Below, piece by piece: positions 16,887 to 25,476 of a stretch of 64,000 bases of DNA. The first letter of the stretch is position 1. The number at the start of each line of letters is the position of its first letter. The stretch comes from RYN-133 sp963754285 (GTDB lineage: Bacteria; Actinomycetota; Actinomycetes; Mycobacteriales; Jatrophihabitantaceae): the NCBI GenBank assembly GCA_963754285.1, contig CAVWFN010000007.1, positions 434,001 through 498,000 of the forward strand, read 5' to 3'. A model generated the notes under the pieces. The model was given only the letters and a program-made list of their open reading frames with translations, did not search any database and had not been told where the DNA came from. A program made the translations under genes and the position numbers.

Positions 16887-18246
16887 GGTCGATCAAATTC
16901 ACGTCAGGCGAGCCATCCTCGCACTCCGGTCGTCAGAATCGGGCTTGGTCGCCCTGTCGCTGGCGATCGGCGCGGGCGCCGGGTTGGGTGCGATCGTGTT
17001 CCGCTGGCTGATCAAGTCATTCACGCTTCTTCTCTCCGGCCACAGTGACTACTCGGCGGCCGGCCACGCCGCCAATCCGATGTTTCCCGGCCTCGGGCCG
17101 TACTTCGTTGTCTTCGCACCGGTGGTCGCAGGTCTGGCCTACGGACCGCTCGTGCACTTCTTCGCACGCGAGGCACGTGGGCACGGCGTCCCCGAGGTCA
17201 TGTACGCGGTCGCGCGCAAGCAGGGCCGCATCGCCCCGCAGGTCGCGGCGGTGAAGGCACTGGCATCGGCGCTGTGCATCGGCGGCGGCGGGTCGGTCGG
17301 CCGCGAGGGCCCGATCGTCCAGATCGGCTCGGCGCTGGGGTCGACGCTCGGGCGCATTGTCGGGACGCCGACCGACCGCACGCGCATCCTGGTCGCCTGC
17401 GGCGCGGCCGGCGGAATCGCCGCGACATTCAACGCCCCGCTGGCGGGTGTCTTCTTCGCGATGGAACTGATCCTGCGCGATTTCGCTTCGCGATCCTTCG
17501 GCATGGTCGTGCTCTCGTCGGTGACTGCAAGTGTCGTCGGCCGGGCATCGTTCGGCACCGCACCGTTCCTGCACCTGCCGACCTTCACCGTTGCCCACGG
17601 CATCGAGTACTTCTACTTCGCGGCGCTCGGCCTGCTCGCCGGAGGCGTCGGCGTCGCATTCACCAGGGTGCTCTACCTGATCGAGGACGTGTGCGACCGG
17701 CTGTGGCGCTGGCCCGAATGGCTCCGACCGGCAGTGGGCGGCCTCGTGCTCGGTGCGGTGCTGCTGGTGCTGCCGCAGATGTACGGCGTCGGCTACCCGG
17801 TGCTCGGACGCGGGGTGGCCGGCGGATACACGATTGCGTTTCTCATCGTGCTGATGCTCGGCAAGATGCTCGCCACCAGCCTCACGATCGGCATCGGCGG
17901 CTCGGGCGGCGTGTTCGCCCCCAGCCTGTTCATCGGTGCGATGCTCGGCGCAGCCTACGGCGGCATCCTCGAGATCGTCGCTCCTGGGACGGCCGGACCG
18001 GTCGGCGCCTACGGCCTCATCGCCATGGGCGCGGTGTTCGCCGGCGCCGCGCGGGCGCCGATCACTGCGGTGATCATCTTGTTCGAACTCACGGGCGAGT
18101 ACTCGGTGATCCTGCCGTTGATGTCGGCCATCGTCCTCGCGACCGGCGTGAGCCACCTGCTCTCGCACGACTCGATCTACACGCTGAAATTGCGGCGGCG
18201 CGGCATCGATCTCGACGCGCGGCCCACCCAGGCGACGCCGGCCTGA
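16876..18246 (+). CDS. ClC family chloride channel/transporter
   Basis: The ClC selectivity-filter motifs are present: GGGGSVGREGPIVQIGSALG and IGIGGSGGVFAPSLFIGAMLG, with the inner-gate region GAVFAGAARAPITAVIILFE. The conserved Glu in GREGP is the gating or proton glutamate. The protein has 456 residues, about 16 hydrophobic helices and no C-terminal CBS domains. It could be a Cl-/H+ antiporter or a channel; sequence alone does not decide. Expression is probably under the divergent MarR regulator. Confidence 0.9.
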   Translation: MQRLVDQIHVRRAILALRSSESGLVALSLAIGAGAGLGAIVFRWLIKSFTLLLSGHSDYSAAGHAANPMFPGLGPYFVVFAPVVAGLAYGPLVHFFAREARGHGVPEVMYAVARKQGRIAPQVAAVKALASALCIGGGGSVGREGPIVQIGSALGSTLGRIVGTPTDRTRILVACGAAGGIAATFNAPLAGVFFAMELILRDFASRSFGMVVLSSVTASVVGRASFGTAPFLHLPTFTVAHGIEYFYFAALGLLAGGVGVAFTRVLYLIEDVCDRLWRWPEWLRPAVGGLVLGAVLLVLPQMYGVGYPVLGRGVAGGYTIAFLIVLMLGKMLATSLTIGIGGSGGVFAPSLFIGAMLGAAYGGILEIVAPGTAGPVGAYGLIAMGAVFAGAARAPITAVIILFELTGEYSVILPLMSAIVLATGVSHLLSHDSIYTLKLRRRGIDLDARPTQATPA

Positions 18247-18291
18247 TTCACCTCCGCACGCTCGAGGTTGGTTGCTACCGTCGTGAGCGCC

Positions 18292-19443
18292 ATGACAGCC
18301 TTCTCGCTCACGCCCGCCCAGCGCGACTACAGCGCGACCGTGCGACAGATCGCGACCGATGCCATCGCTCCGCTCGTCGCCGGGGCGCCCGAGGGCCGGG
18401 TCAACCGGCCGATGCTGGCCGAACTCGGCAAGCAGGGCCTACTGCGCGGACTGTTCGGCGGGCAACCCGGTGAGCCGGTGCGCGATGCGGCGGCGATGCA
18501 ACTGTGCCTGTTGCGCGAATCGCTCGCGCAGGTCAGCGGTGAGGCGGAGACAGCGCTCGCATTGCAGGGTTTGGGCAGCTACCCGATCCTGCAGGCCGGC
18601 ACGCCTGCGCAGCACGAACGGTGGCTGCCCGGCGTCGTGTCCGGCGAGGTGGTCGCCGCGTTTGCGTTGTCCGAAGCCGGCGCGGGATCCGACGCTGCCG
18701 CGCTGTCGCTGCGCGCCGAACCCGACGGCGACGGGTGGCGCTTGTCGGGTGAGAAGTTGTGGATCTCGAACGCACCCGAGGCCGACGTCTACTCCGTCTT
18801 CGCGCGCACGACGCTCGACGCACGAGCGCGCGGCATCACCGCATTCGTGGTCGACGGCCACGCTGCCGGGCTGTCCGGCGAGCACCTCGACCTGCTGGCC
18901 GCCCATCCGATCGGCCGGTTGGTGTTCGACGGCGTCCGGGTCGGACCCGAGGACGTCTTGGGCGAGGTCGACGCCGGCTTCGCGGTCGCGATGCGCACGC
19001 TCGACCTGTTCCGTCCGAGCGTGGGAGCCTTCGCAGTCGGAATGGCCCAGGCAGCCCTCGACGCCACCGTGCAGCACGTCCAACAGCGCGAGGCATTCGG
19101 CGGCCCGTTGGCCGCCCAGCAGGCGGTCGCACACCGCCTCGCCGACATGAGCACCGAACTCGAAGCGGCACGACTGCTCGTCTACTCCGCGGCGAGCGCG
19201 TACGACGCCGGGGACGAACCGCAGCTGCAGAGCCGACGCTCGGCCATGGCGAAGCTGTACGCGACCGAGGCCGCGCAGTCGATCATCGACGGATGCGTCC
19301 AGTTGCACGGCGCGGCTGCCCTTCGGCAGGGCCACCTGCTCGAGCACCTCTACCGCGACGTGCGGTCGCTGCGCATCTACGAGGGCGCATCCGAGATCCA
19401 GCGCACGATCATCGCCCGCGACCTGCTTCGTAAGGGAATCTGA
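18292..19443 (+). CDS. Acyl-CoA dehydrogenase family protein
   Basis: The flavoprotein fold is shown by ALSEAGAGSDAAALSL, GEKLWISNAPEAD, QQREAFGGPLAAQQAVAHRLADM and the C-terminal YEGASEIQRTIIARDLL, whose Glu after Tyr is the usual catalytic base. 383 residues is normal. The next gene is an enoyl-CoA hydratase six bases on, and the facing operon encodes 2-aminobenzoyl-CoA metabolism, so it probably oxidises an alicyclic CoA intermediate after ring reduction. A GTG at 18283 is an alternative start. Confidence 0.85.
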   Translation: MTAFSLTPAQRDYSATVRQIATDAIAPLVAGAPEGRVNRPMLAELGKQGLLRGLFGGQPGEPVRDAAAMQLCLLRESLAQVSGEAETALALQGLGSYPILQAGTPAQHERWLPGVVSGEVVAAFALSEAGAGSDAAALSLRAEPDGDGWRLSGEKLWISNAPEADVYSVFARTTLDARARGITAFVVDGHAAGLSGEHLDLLAAHPIGRLVFDGVRVGPEDVLGEVDAGFAVAMRTLDLFRPSVGAFAVGMAQAALDATVQHVQQREAFGGPLAAQQAVAHRLADMSTELEAARLLVYSAASAYDAGDEPQLQSRRSAMAKLYATEAAQSIIDGCVQLHGAAALRQGHLLEHLYRDVRSLRIYEGASEIQRTIIARDLLRKGI

Positions 19444-19449
19444 TTAGTG

Positions 19450-20286
19450 ATGACTGATGACTACCGCTTTCGCGCGTCGGTACCGCTGACCGAACACTGG
19501 GAGCACTTCCGGTTCAGCAAGGCCGACGGCGTCGCGACGGTGACGCTCGACCGTCCCGAGAAGCTCAACCCTCTGACGTTCGAGAGCTATGCCGACCTGC
19601 GCGACCTGCTCGGCGAACTGCCACATCATCAGGACGTGCGAGCGCTGGTCATCCGCGGTGAGGGCAAGGCGTTCTGCGCCGGCGGCGATGTCAACGAGAT
19701 CATCGGCGAGCTCATCACGATGGAACCGCGTGACCTGATGCGGTTCACCAAGATGACCGGCGACGCGATCCGGGCCATGCGCGAGTGCCCGATCCCGATC
19801 ATCAGCGCGATCCAGGGCATCGCCGCGGGTGCCGGAGCGGTGATCGCCCTCGCGTCCGACTTCCGCGTGGTCACCGAGTCGGGCCGCTTCGCGTTCCTGT
19901 TCACCAAGGTGGGTCTGTCGGGCGGCGACATGGGCGCGGCCTACCTGCTGCCCCGCGTCGTGGGTCTCGGACGTGCGACCGAGTTGCTGATGCTCGGCGG
20001 CACGATCGACTCGGCGACTGCCGATCGGTACGGGCTGGTCTCGCGGCTCGTCCCGAACGACGGGTTGGACGAGGCGGTGGCCGAGTTGGCACGCACGCTG
20101 GCCGATGGCCCGACCCTTGCCTATGCGCAGACGAAATCGCTGCTCACGCGTGAGCTCGACATGGCGATGGGCCCGTCGATGGAACTCGACGCGATGACTC
20201 AGGCGCTGTTGATGACCAGTGCCGATCACCGCGAGTTCCACGCGGCATTCAACGAGAAGCGGCCGCCGAACTGGCAGGGTCGCTGA
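19450..20286 (+). CDS. Enoyl-CoA hydratase family protein
   Basis: Crotonase-fold motifs are visible: VTLDRPEKLNPLTFESY, FCAGGDVNEI (oxyanion hole), GIAAGAGAVIALASDF and GLSGGDMGAAYLLPR. 278 residues is normal, and the AFNEKRPPNWQGR end is typical. It sits six bases downstream of the acyl-CoA dehydrogenase and probably hydrates the unsaturated ring-derived CoA ester or assists ring cleavage. Its last 38 bases overlap the convergent Rid-like gene. Confidence 0.85.
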   Translation: MTDDYRFRASVPLTEHWEHFRFSKADGVATVTLDRPEKLNPLTFESYADLRDLLGELPHHQDVRALVIRGEGKAFCAGGDVNEIIGELITMEPRDLMRFTKMTGDAIRAMRECPIPIISAIQGIAAGAGAVIALASDFRVVTESGRFAFLFTKVGLSGGDMGAAYLLPRVVGLGRATELLMLGGTIDSATADRYGLVSRLVPNDGLDEAVAELARTLADGPTLAYAQTKSLLTRELDMAMGPSMELDAMTQALLMTSADHREFHAAFNEKRPPNWQGR

Positions 20287-20671
20287 GCACCGCGTAACCC
20301 TGCACCTCGACCAGCGCTTCGTCGTCCCATAGTCGCGCGACACCGACGGCTGCCATTGCCGGGTAGTCGCGGCCGATCAGCCGCTGCCACACCTGCCCGA
20401 TCTGTGCTGCGTTGCGACGGTAGTCGGCGAGGTCGACGGCGTAGATGGTCAGCGAGGCGAGGTCACTGGGTTCGCCACCAGCGGCCCGGAGCGCGGCGAG
20501 CAGGTTGCTCAGCGCGGTGTCGAACTGGTTCACGACGTCGGTGCCGACGATCGATCCGTCCGACGCCATTGCGGTTTGTCCCGCGAGGAACACGATCGTG
20601 CCCGTGCCGACGACGGCATGCGCGAAGCCGGCGGGGCGTGCCAGTTCGGGCGGGTTGATGCGTTCGATCAT
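20249..20671 (-). CDS. RidA (YjgF/YER057c/UK114) family protein lacking the deaminase residues
   Basis: The 140-residue fold matches RidA: FLAGQTAMASDGSIVG, a DTALSNLLAALRAAGG helix, LTIYAVDLADY and a C-terminal VEVQGYAV. The arginine that binds the imino acid carboxylate in true RidA (PAR in PARSCV-type motifs) is Met here (YPAMAAV, residue 106). The usual IE[AG]-type Glu region reads VEVQG. It is therefore unlikely to be a standard 2-iminoacid deaminase. The ATG overlaps the SDR stop (ATGA), so it is the last gene of the aminobenzoyl-CoA operon. Confidence 0.8.
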   Translation of the reverse strand: MIERINPPELARPAGFAHAVVGTGTIVFLAGQTAMASDGSIVGTDVVNQFDTALSNLLAALRAAGGEPSDLASLTIYAVDLADYRRNAAQIGQVWQRLIGRDYPAMAAVGVARLWDDEALVEVQGYAVLSDPASSAAASR

Positions 20672-21429
20672 GCCTGCACAGCTCCCCCGTCGACGATGAT
20701 CGCCTGGCCGTTGAGTGCGCCGTTCTCGACGCACGACATGACCGCGACGGCGACCTCGTCCGGTGTGATGAGTCGTCCGATCGGTTGCTTGTCGGCGAGG
20801 GCCGCGCGCGCCTGCTCGGCCGTGCGCCCGGTGCGCTGCACAATCGTCGCGATGGTTGCGTCGGTCATCGGGGTATCGACGTAGCCGGGACAGATCGCGT
20901 TGACCGTGACGCCGCTCGGTGCAAGTTCTGCGGCCGCAGATCGGACCAGGCCGAGCACGCCGTGCTTGCTCGCGGTGTACGCGGCGATGTACGGCTCGCC
21001 GACGCGCGCCGCGGTCGACGCGATCACCACGATGCGGCCGTGTTTCGCGGCCCGCATCGCGGGCACGGCTCGCCGCATGCACCGAAACGGCGCGGTGAGG
21101 TTGAGGTCGAGCATGCGTTGCCACTCGTCGTCGGTCGTGCGGTCGAGCCTTGCCGACGTGCCGCTTCCCGCATTCGCGACGAGCACGGCGACCGGACCCC
21201 ACGTCGATTCGATCTCGGTGAAGATGCGCTCGATCTCGGCACCGTCGGTGATGTCGGCGCTGATCGTCAGCGTCGGGCCGGCGCACAGGTCGGCGGTGCC
21301 GGCGAGATCGCCCGTGCTCCGCGCGGTGAGGGCGACCTGCATGCCGGCCTTGCTCAGCCGCACGGCGATGGCGCGCCCGATCCCGCGACCCGCACCCGTG
21401 ACGAGGGCGACGGTGCCGGCTTCGGTCAC
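20668..21429 (-). CDS. SDR family NAD(P)-dependent oxidoreductase (probable 3-hydroxyacyl-CoA dehydrogenase type)
   Basis: Classical short-chain dehydrogenase motifs are complete: TGAGRGIGRA (nucleotide binding), NAG, the catalytic Ser in ASTA and the YTASK Tyr/Lys pair; PGYVDTPM follows. 253 residues is standard. The GTG start at 21429 overlaps the stop of the monooxygenase/reductase gene (GTGA), fixing it inside a longer open frame. In this operon it probably oxidises a hydroxyacyl-CoA or acts on the keto group of the reduced ring. Confidence 0.85.
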   Translation of the reverse strand: MTEAGTVALVTGAGRGIGRAIAVRLSKAGMQVALTARSTGDLAGTADLCAGPTLTISADITDGAEIERIFTEIESTWGPVAVLVANAGSGTSARLDRTTDDEWQRMLDLNLTAPFRCMRRAVPAMRAAKHGRIVVIASTAARVGEPYIAAYTASKHGVLGLVRSAAAELAPSGVTVNAICPGYVDTPMTDATIATIVQRTGRTAEQARAALADKQPIGRLITPDEVAVAVMSCVENGALNGQAIIVDGGAVQA

Positions 21430-23786
21430 GGCCGCCACCGCCGGTGCGCAGTGCCGGTGCTGCCGGCGCGGATGAGTTCGAGGCGCGGACGCGGCCCGTC
21501 GCTGCGTCCGGTCTGCGGCTTGCGGGCGCCGGCCTGCCACGGCAACGGCCATTGCACGCCTGGTCCGGCGTAGTCCTGCTCGATGGCTGCGTGCAGCGTC
21601 CAGTTCGGGTCGTAGAGATGCGCGCGACCCAACGCGCACAGGTCGGCACGTCCGGCCAGCAGCAGCGAATTCACGTCGTCCCAGGACGAGATGATGCCGA
21701 CCGCCATCGTCGCGATGCCCGCCTCGTTGCGGATGCGATCGGCGAACGGGGTTTGGTACGAACGGCCGAAGGCCGGGCGCTCGTCGGAGACGACCTGGCC
21801 GGTCGAGACGTCGACGATGTCGACACCTGCGCCGGCGAACGCCTTCGCGATCTCGACTGCTTCGTCGGCATCGATACCGCCGTCGTACCAGTCGGTCGCC
21901 GAGATGCGCACGCTCATCGGCTTGTGCTCGGGCCAGACCGCGCGGACGGCGGCGAACACCTCGAGCGGGAACCGCAACCGGTTCTCGAGAGAGCCGCCGT
22001 ACTCGTCGTCGCGTCGGTTGGTCAGCGGGGAGATGAACGATGACAACAGATAGCCGTGCGCGCAGTGCAGTTCGAGCAGGTCGAAGCCCGCCTCGTCGCC
22101 ACGTCGCGCTGCGTCGACGAACTGGTCGCGGATATCGGCGAGCTCGGCATGGGTGAGTTCGCGCGGGGTCTGGTTGACGCCCGGGCGGTACGAGATCGCC
22201 GACGGTGCGACCACGTCCCAGTTGTCGGCGGGCAGCGGATCGTCGATGCCGTCCCACATGAGTTTCGTCGAGCCCTTGCGCCCGGAGTGGCCGAGTTGCA
22301 GCGCGATCTTGGCCTGCGTCTCGGTGTGCACGAAGTCGGTGATGCGCCGCCAATGCCGGGCGTGCTCGTCGGTGTAGATCCCCGCGCAGCCCGGCGTGAT
22401 GCGGCCTTCGGGTGACACGCAGACCATTTCGGTGAACACCAGCCCTGCGCCGCCGAGCGCCTTGCCGGCCAGGTGTGCGAAGTGGAATTCGCTCGGGACG
22501 CCGTCGACGGCCTTGTACATGTCCATCGGCGATACGACGACACGGTTGGCGAGCTCGAGGTCGCGCAGCCGCAGCGGCTGGAACATCGGCGGGCGTGTCT
22601 CGCCCGTGCCGTTGCCGCGGCTCGCCTCGTGCTGCGCGAACCACTCGTCGACGGCCCCGACGAACTCGGGGTCGCGCACTCGCAGGTTGTCATAGGTCAC
22701 CCGGCGGCTGCGCGTCATGATGTTGAACGCGAATTGCAGCGGATCCTGTCCCGTGTACTGCGTGAGGTTCTCGAACCACTCGAGGCTTGCCTGGGCCGCG
22801 CGTTGCGTCGAGACGACCACTGGTTTGCGCTCGGCCTCGTAGGCGTCGAGCGCGGACGGCACGTCGGGCTGTTCGTGCAGGCAGGCAGCGAGTGCGAGCG
22901 CGTCCTCCATGGCGAGCTTGGTGCCCGAACCGATCGAGAAGTGCGCTGTGTGGGCGGCATCGCCGAGCAGCACGATGTTGTCGTGGCGCCAGGTCTCGTT
23001 GCGAACGGTGGTGAAGTTGATCCAGCGCGAGTTGTTGGTGAGCACGTCGTGCCCGTCGAGAACGTCAGCAAACAGCTCGCGGATCAGCTCGACCGACTTC
23101 TCGTCCGATTCGCCCGGCACGAAGTCGCGATCGGCGAACGCGTCGAAGCCGGCACGCCGCCACACCTCGTCGTTCATCTCGACGATGAACGTGCTGCCGT
23201 GGCTGTCGTAGGGGTAGCCGTGGATCTGCATCACGCCGTGCGGGGTCTCGCGCACGTAGAACTTGAAGGCGTCGAACACCTTCGTCGTGCCGAGCCACAT
23301 GTACTTGCACTGCCGGGCCTCGAGGCTCGGACCGAAGGTGTCGGCGTACCGGTTGCGCACGCCCGAATTCAGGCCGTCGCAGGCAATGACCAGGTCGTAG
23401 TCGGACGACAGTTGCACGACGTCAGGAGCAAGCGTGCGGAAGTGGATCGTGACATCGAGTTCGAGGCAGCGCTGCTGCAGGATCTCGAGCAGGCGCTTGC
23501 GGCTCATGGCGGCAAAACCATGCCCGCCGCTTGTCAGTACCTGCCCGCGGAAGTCGACGTCGATGTCGTCCCACTGCGCGAATTCGGCCTGCATCTGCGC
23601 GAAGATGCGCTCGTCCGCATGCTCGATGCCGCCGAGGGTTTCATCGGAGAACACAACTCCGAACCCGAACGTGTCGTCGGCGGCGTTGCGCTCCCACACG
23701 GTGATGTCGTGCGTCGGCTTGAGCTGCTTCATCAGCGCGGCGAAGTACAGGCCGCCCGGGCCGCCGCCGATGACTGCCACCCGCAT
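21426..23786 (-). CDS. Bifunctional 2-aminobenzoyl-CoA monooxygenase/reductase (salicylyl-CoA 5-hydroxylase/oxidoreductase family)
   Basis: This 786-residue fusion has an N-terminal FAD monooxygenase (VIGGGPGGLYFAALMKQL, residues 5-22; FAD motif GDAAHTAHFSIGSG near 287). From about residue 395 follows an old-yellow-enzyme domain (FQPLRLRDLELANRVVVSPM, LQLGHSGRKGS, HCAHGYLLSSFISPLTNRR). This architecture is characteristic of the Azoarcus-type 2-aminobenzoyl-CoA monooxygenase/reductase. That enzyme hydroxylates and then reduces the aromatic ring to 2-amino-5-oxocyclohex-1-enecarboxyl-CoA. The ATG overlaps the ligase stop by one base. Single-domain salicylyl-CoA hydroxylases lack the second half. 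Confidence 0.88.
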   Translation of the reverse strand: MRVAVIGGGPGGLYFAALMKQLKPTHDITVWERNAADDTFGFGVVFSDETLGGIEHADERIFAQMQAEFAQWDDIDVDFRGQVLTSGGHGFAAMSRKRLLEILQQRCLELDVTIHFRTLAPDVVQLSSDYDLVIACDGLNSGVRNRYADTFGPSLEARQCKYMWLGTTKVFDAFKFYVRETPHGVMQIHGYPYDSHGSTFIVEMNDEVWRRAGFDAFADRDFVPGESDEKSVELIRELFADVLDGHDVLTNNSRWINFTTVRNETWRHDNIVLLGDAAHTAHFSIGSGTKLAMEDALALAACLHEQPDVPSALDAYEAERKPVVVSTQRAAQASLEWFENLTQYTGQDPLQFAFNIMTRSRRVTYDNLRVRDPEFVGAVDEWFAQHEASRGNGTGETRPPMFQPLRLRDLELANRVVVSPMDMYKAVDGVPSEFHFAHLAGKALGGAGLVFTEMVCVSPEGRITPGCAGIYTDEHARHWRRITDFVHTETQAKIALQLGHSGRKGSTKLMWDGIDDPLPADNWDVVAPSAISYRPGVNQTPRELTHAELADIRDQFVDAARRGDEAGFDLLELHCAHGYLLSSFISPLTNRRDDEYGGSLENRLRFPLEVFAAVRAVWPEHKPMSVRISATDWYDGGIDADEAVEIAKAFAGAGVDIVDVSTGQVVSDERPAFGRSYQTPFADRIRNEAGIATMAVGIISSWDDVNSLLLAGRADLCALGRAHLYDPNWTLHAAIEQDYAGPGVQWPLPWQAGARKPQTGRSDGPRPRLELIRAGSTGTAHRRWRP

Positions 23787-25417
23787 CAGGGGGCTCCGGC
23801 GGGGGTCTGATTGCGCAGCACGAAGCGCTGGATCTTGCCGGTGCTCGTACGCGGCAGTGCCGGGACGAACTCGATCGCGCGCGGGTACTTGTACGGCGCG
23901 ATCGAGCTCTTCACGAAGTCCTGCAGCTCGCGGCGGAGCTGCTCGTCACCCGTCCGGCCGTCGACGAGCACGACGTAGGCCGTCACGAGCTGCCCGCGTG
24001 CCTCGTCCGGTGCTCCGACGACCGCGCACTCGACGACCGCGGCGTGGGCGTTGAGTGCCTCCTCGACCTCGGGGCCGGCGATGTTGTAACCCGCGGAGAT
24101 GATCATGTCGTCGCCGCGCGCGACGTAGGTGAAGTAGCCGTCGGCGTCCTGCACGAAGATGTCGCCGGTGAGATTCCAGCCGTGTTGGACGTAGTTGCGC
24201 TGGCGCTCGTCGTCCAGATAGCGGCATCCGGTCGGACCCTTGATGGCCAGCCGACCGGGCGTGCCGGTCGGCGCGGGCCGACCCTCGTCGTCGAGGATCG
24301 TCGCGCGGTAACCCGGCACGGCGATGCCGGTCGTCCCCGGGCGGATGTCGTCATCGGCCGCGCACACGAACACGTGCAACAGCTCGGTCGAGCCGATGCC
24401 GTCGATCAGGCGCACCCCGGTGGCGTCGTAGAACAGCTGCCACGTCGCCCTCGGCAGGTGCTCGCCGGCCGAGATGGCGCGCCGCAGTCCGCGCAGGCGC
24501 TCACCGTTACCGCCGACGACCATCGCTCGGTATCCGGTTGGCGCGGTGAAGCAGACCGTGACGTGGTGGGTCTGGATGTGGTCGGCGAGCTCGTCCGGCG
24601 TCGCCCGCTCGAGCAGCAGCGTGCACGCACCGACTCGCATAGGGAACACGAGCAGGCCGCCCAGCCCGAAGGTGAACGCGAGCGGCGGGGTCCCGGTGAC
24701 GATGTCGTCAGCGACGACGCGGAAGACGTGCTTGCCCACGGTGTCGGCAATCGCGAGCACGTCACGGTGGAAGTGCATCGTCGCCTTCGGCCGTCCGGTC
24801 GTGCCCGACGTGAACGCGAGCAGTGCAACATCGTCAGCGGCAGTGTCGGCACTGGCGAGTGGCGCGTCGGACTCGGCTGCTGCAGCCGATTGCAATTCGG
24901 CGTAGCCGATCTTGGGTGCCGCGCCGAGATCGGCGCGGTCGAGCTCGTCGGCGAACCGCTCGTCGTACAGGGCCAGGTCGACGCGCGCGATCGCGGCGAT
25001 GGTCGTGAGCTCGTTGGCGCGCAGCAGCGGCATCGTCGACACTGCCACGGCGCCGATGCGCAGCGTCGCAAGCCAACAGATGACCAGCCACGGATTGTTC
25101 GGGCCGCGGAGCAGGATGCGATTGCCCGCAACGATGCCGTACCTGTTCACGAGCACGCGCGCGACCCGATCGACCTGTGCGCGCAGCTCGCCGTAGGTCC
25201 ACGATTCGCCGGTCGGGGTGAGCAGGCACCGCCGGTCTTCGCCGTAGTCGGCGATCGTGCGGTCGAGCAGTTCGCTCACGCAGTTGAGCCGCGGCGGGTA
25301 CTGCACGTCGTCGATCTCGAAGATCAGCTCTGGCCACTGGTCGGCCGGCGGCAGGTGATCGCGGCAGAACGTGTCGAGGTGGCCGCTCGCAACGAGTTCT
25401 GACGAGTTCGACGCCAT
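23786..25417 (-). CDS. Benzoate-CoA ligase family protein, probable 2-aminobenzoate-CoA ligase
   Basis: AMP-forming ligase motifs are complete: AFTSGTTGRPKATMHFHRD (P-loop), GSTELLHVF, NLTGDIFVQDADGYFTYVARGDD and the C-terminal catalytic Lys in STGKIQRF. At 543 residues it matches the benzoate/aminobenzoate-CoA ligase group. It is the first gene of the minus-strand operon and supplies the CoA thioester for the adjacent monooxygenase/reductase. It is divergent from a PaaX-like regulator, with an inverted repeat between. Substrate specificity is inferred from context. Confidence 0.83.
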   Translation of the reverse strand: MASNSSELVASGHLDTFCRDHLPPADQWPELIFEIDDVQYPPRLNCVSELLDRTIADYGEDRRCLLTPTGESWTYGELRAQVDRVARVLVNRYGIVAGNRILLRGPNNPWLVICWLATLRIGAVAVSTMPLLRANELTTIAAIARVDLALYDERFADELDRADLGAAPKIGYAELQSAAAAESDAPLASADTAADDVALLAFTSGTTGRPKATMHFHRDVLAIADTVGKHVFRVVADDIVTGTPPLAFTFGLGGLLVFPMRVGACTLLLERATPDELADHIQTHHVTVCFTAPTGYRAMVVGGNGERLRGLRRAISAGEHLPRATWQLFYDATGVRLIDGIGSTELLHVFVCAADDDIRPGTTGIAVPGYRATILDDEGRPAPTGTPGRLAIKGPTGCRYLDDERQRNYVQHGWNLTGDIFVQDADGYFTYVARGDDMIISAGYNIAGPEVEEALNAHAAVVECAVVGAPDEARGQLVTAYVVLVDGRTGDEQLRRELQDFVKSSIAPYKYPRAIEFVPALPRTSTGKIQRFVLRNQTPAGAP

Positions 25418-25436
25418 GCAGTCAGTATGCCGTTAC

Positions 25437-25463
25437 TCTGACGACAGTCAAGAATGCGTCAGA
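25437..25463. promoter_or_regulatory. Inverted repeat between ligase and PaaX-like regulator, candidate operator
   Basis: TCTGACG (25437-25443) and CGTCAGA (25457-25463) are perfect complements with 13 bp between, so their centres are 20 bp (about two helical turns) apart. The site is 20 bp upstream of the ligase start and 13 bp upstream of the regulator start. Confidence 0.5.
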
Positions 25464-25476
25464 TGGGATCTTCGTC

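Noticed and set aside
16876..19443. ClC channel as part of the aminobenzoyl-CoA operon
   Set aside because: It is 45 bp upstream of the acyl-CoA dehydrogenase in the same direction, but has its own MarR regulator and promoter and no functional link to the pathway; read-through remains possible.
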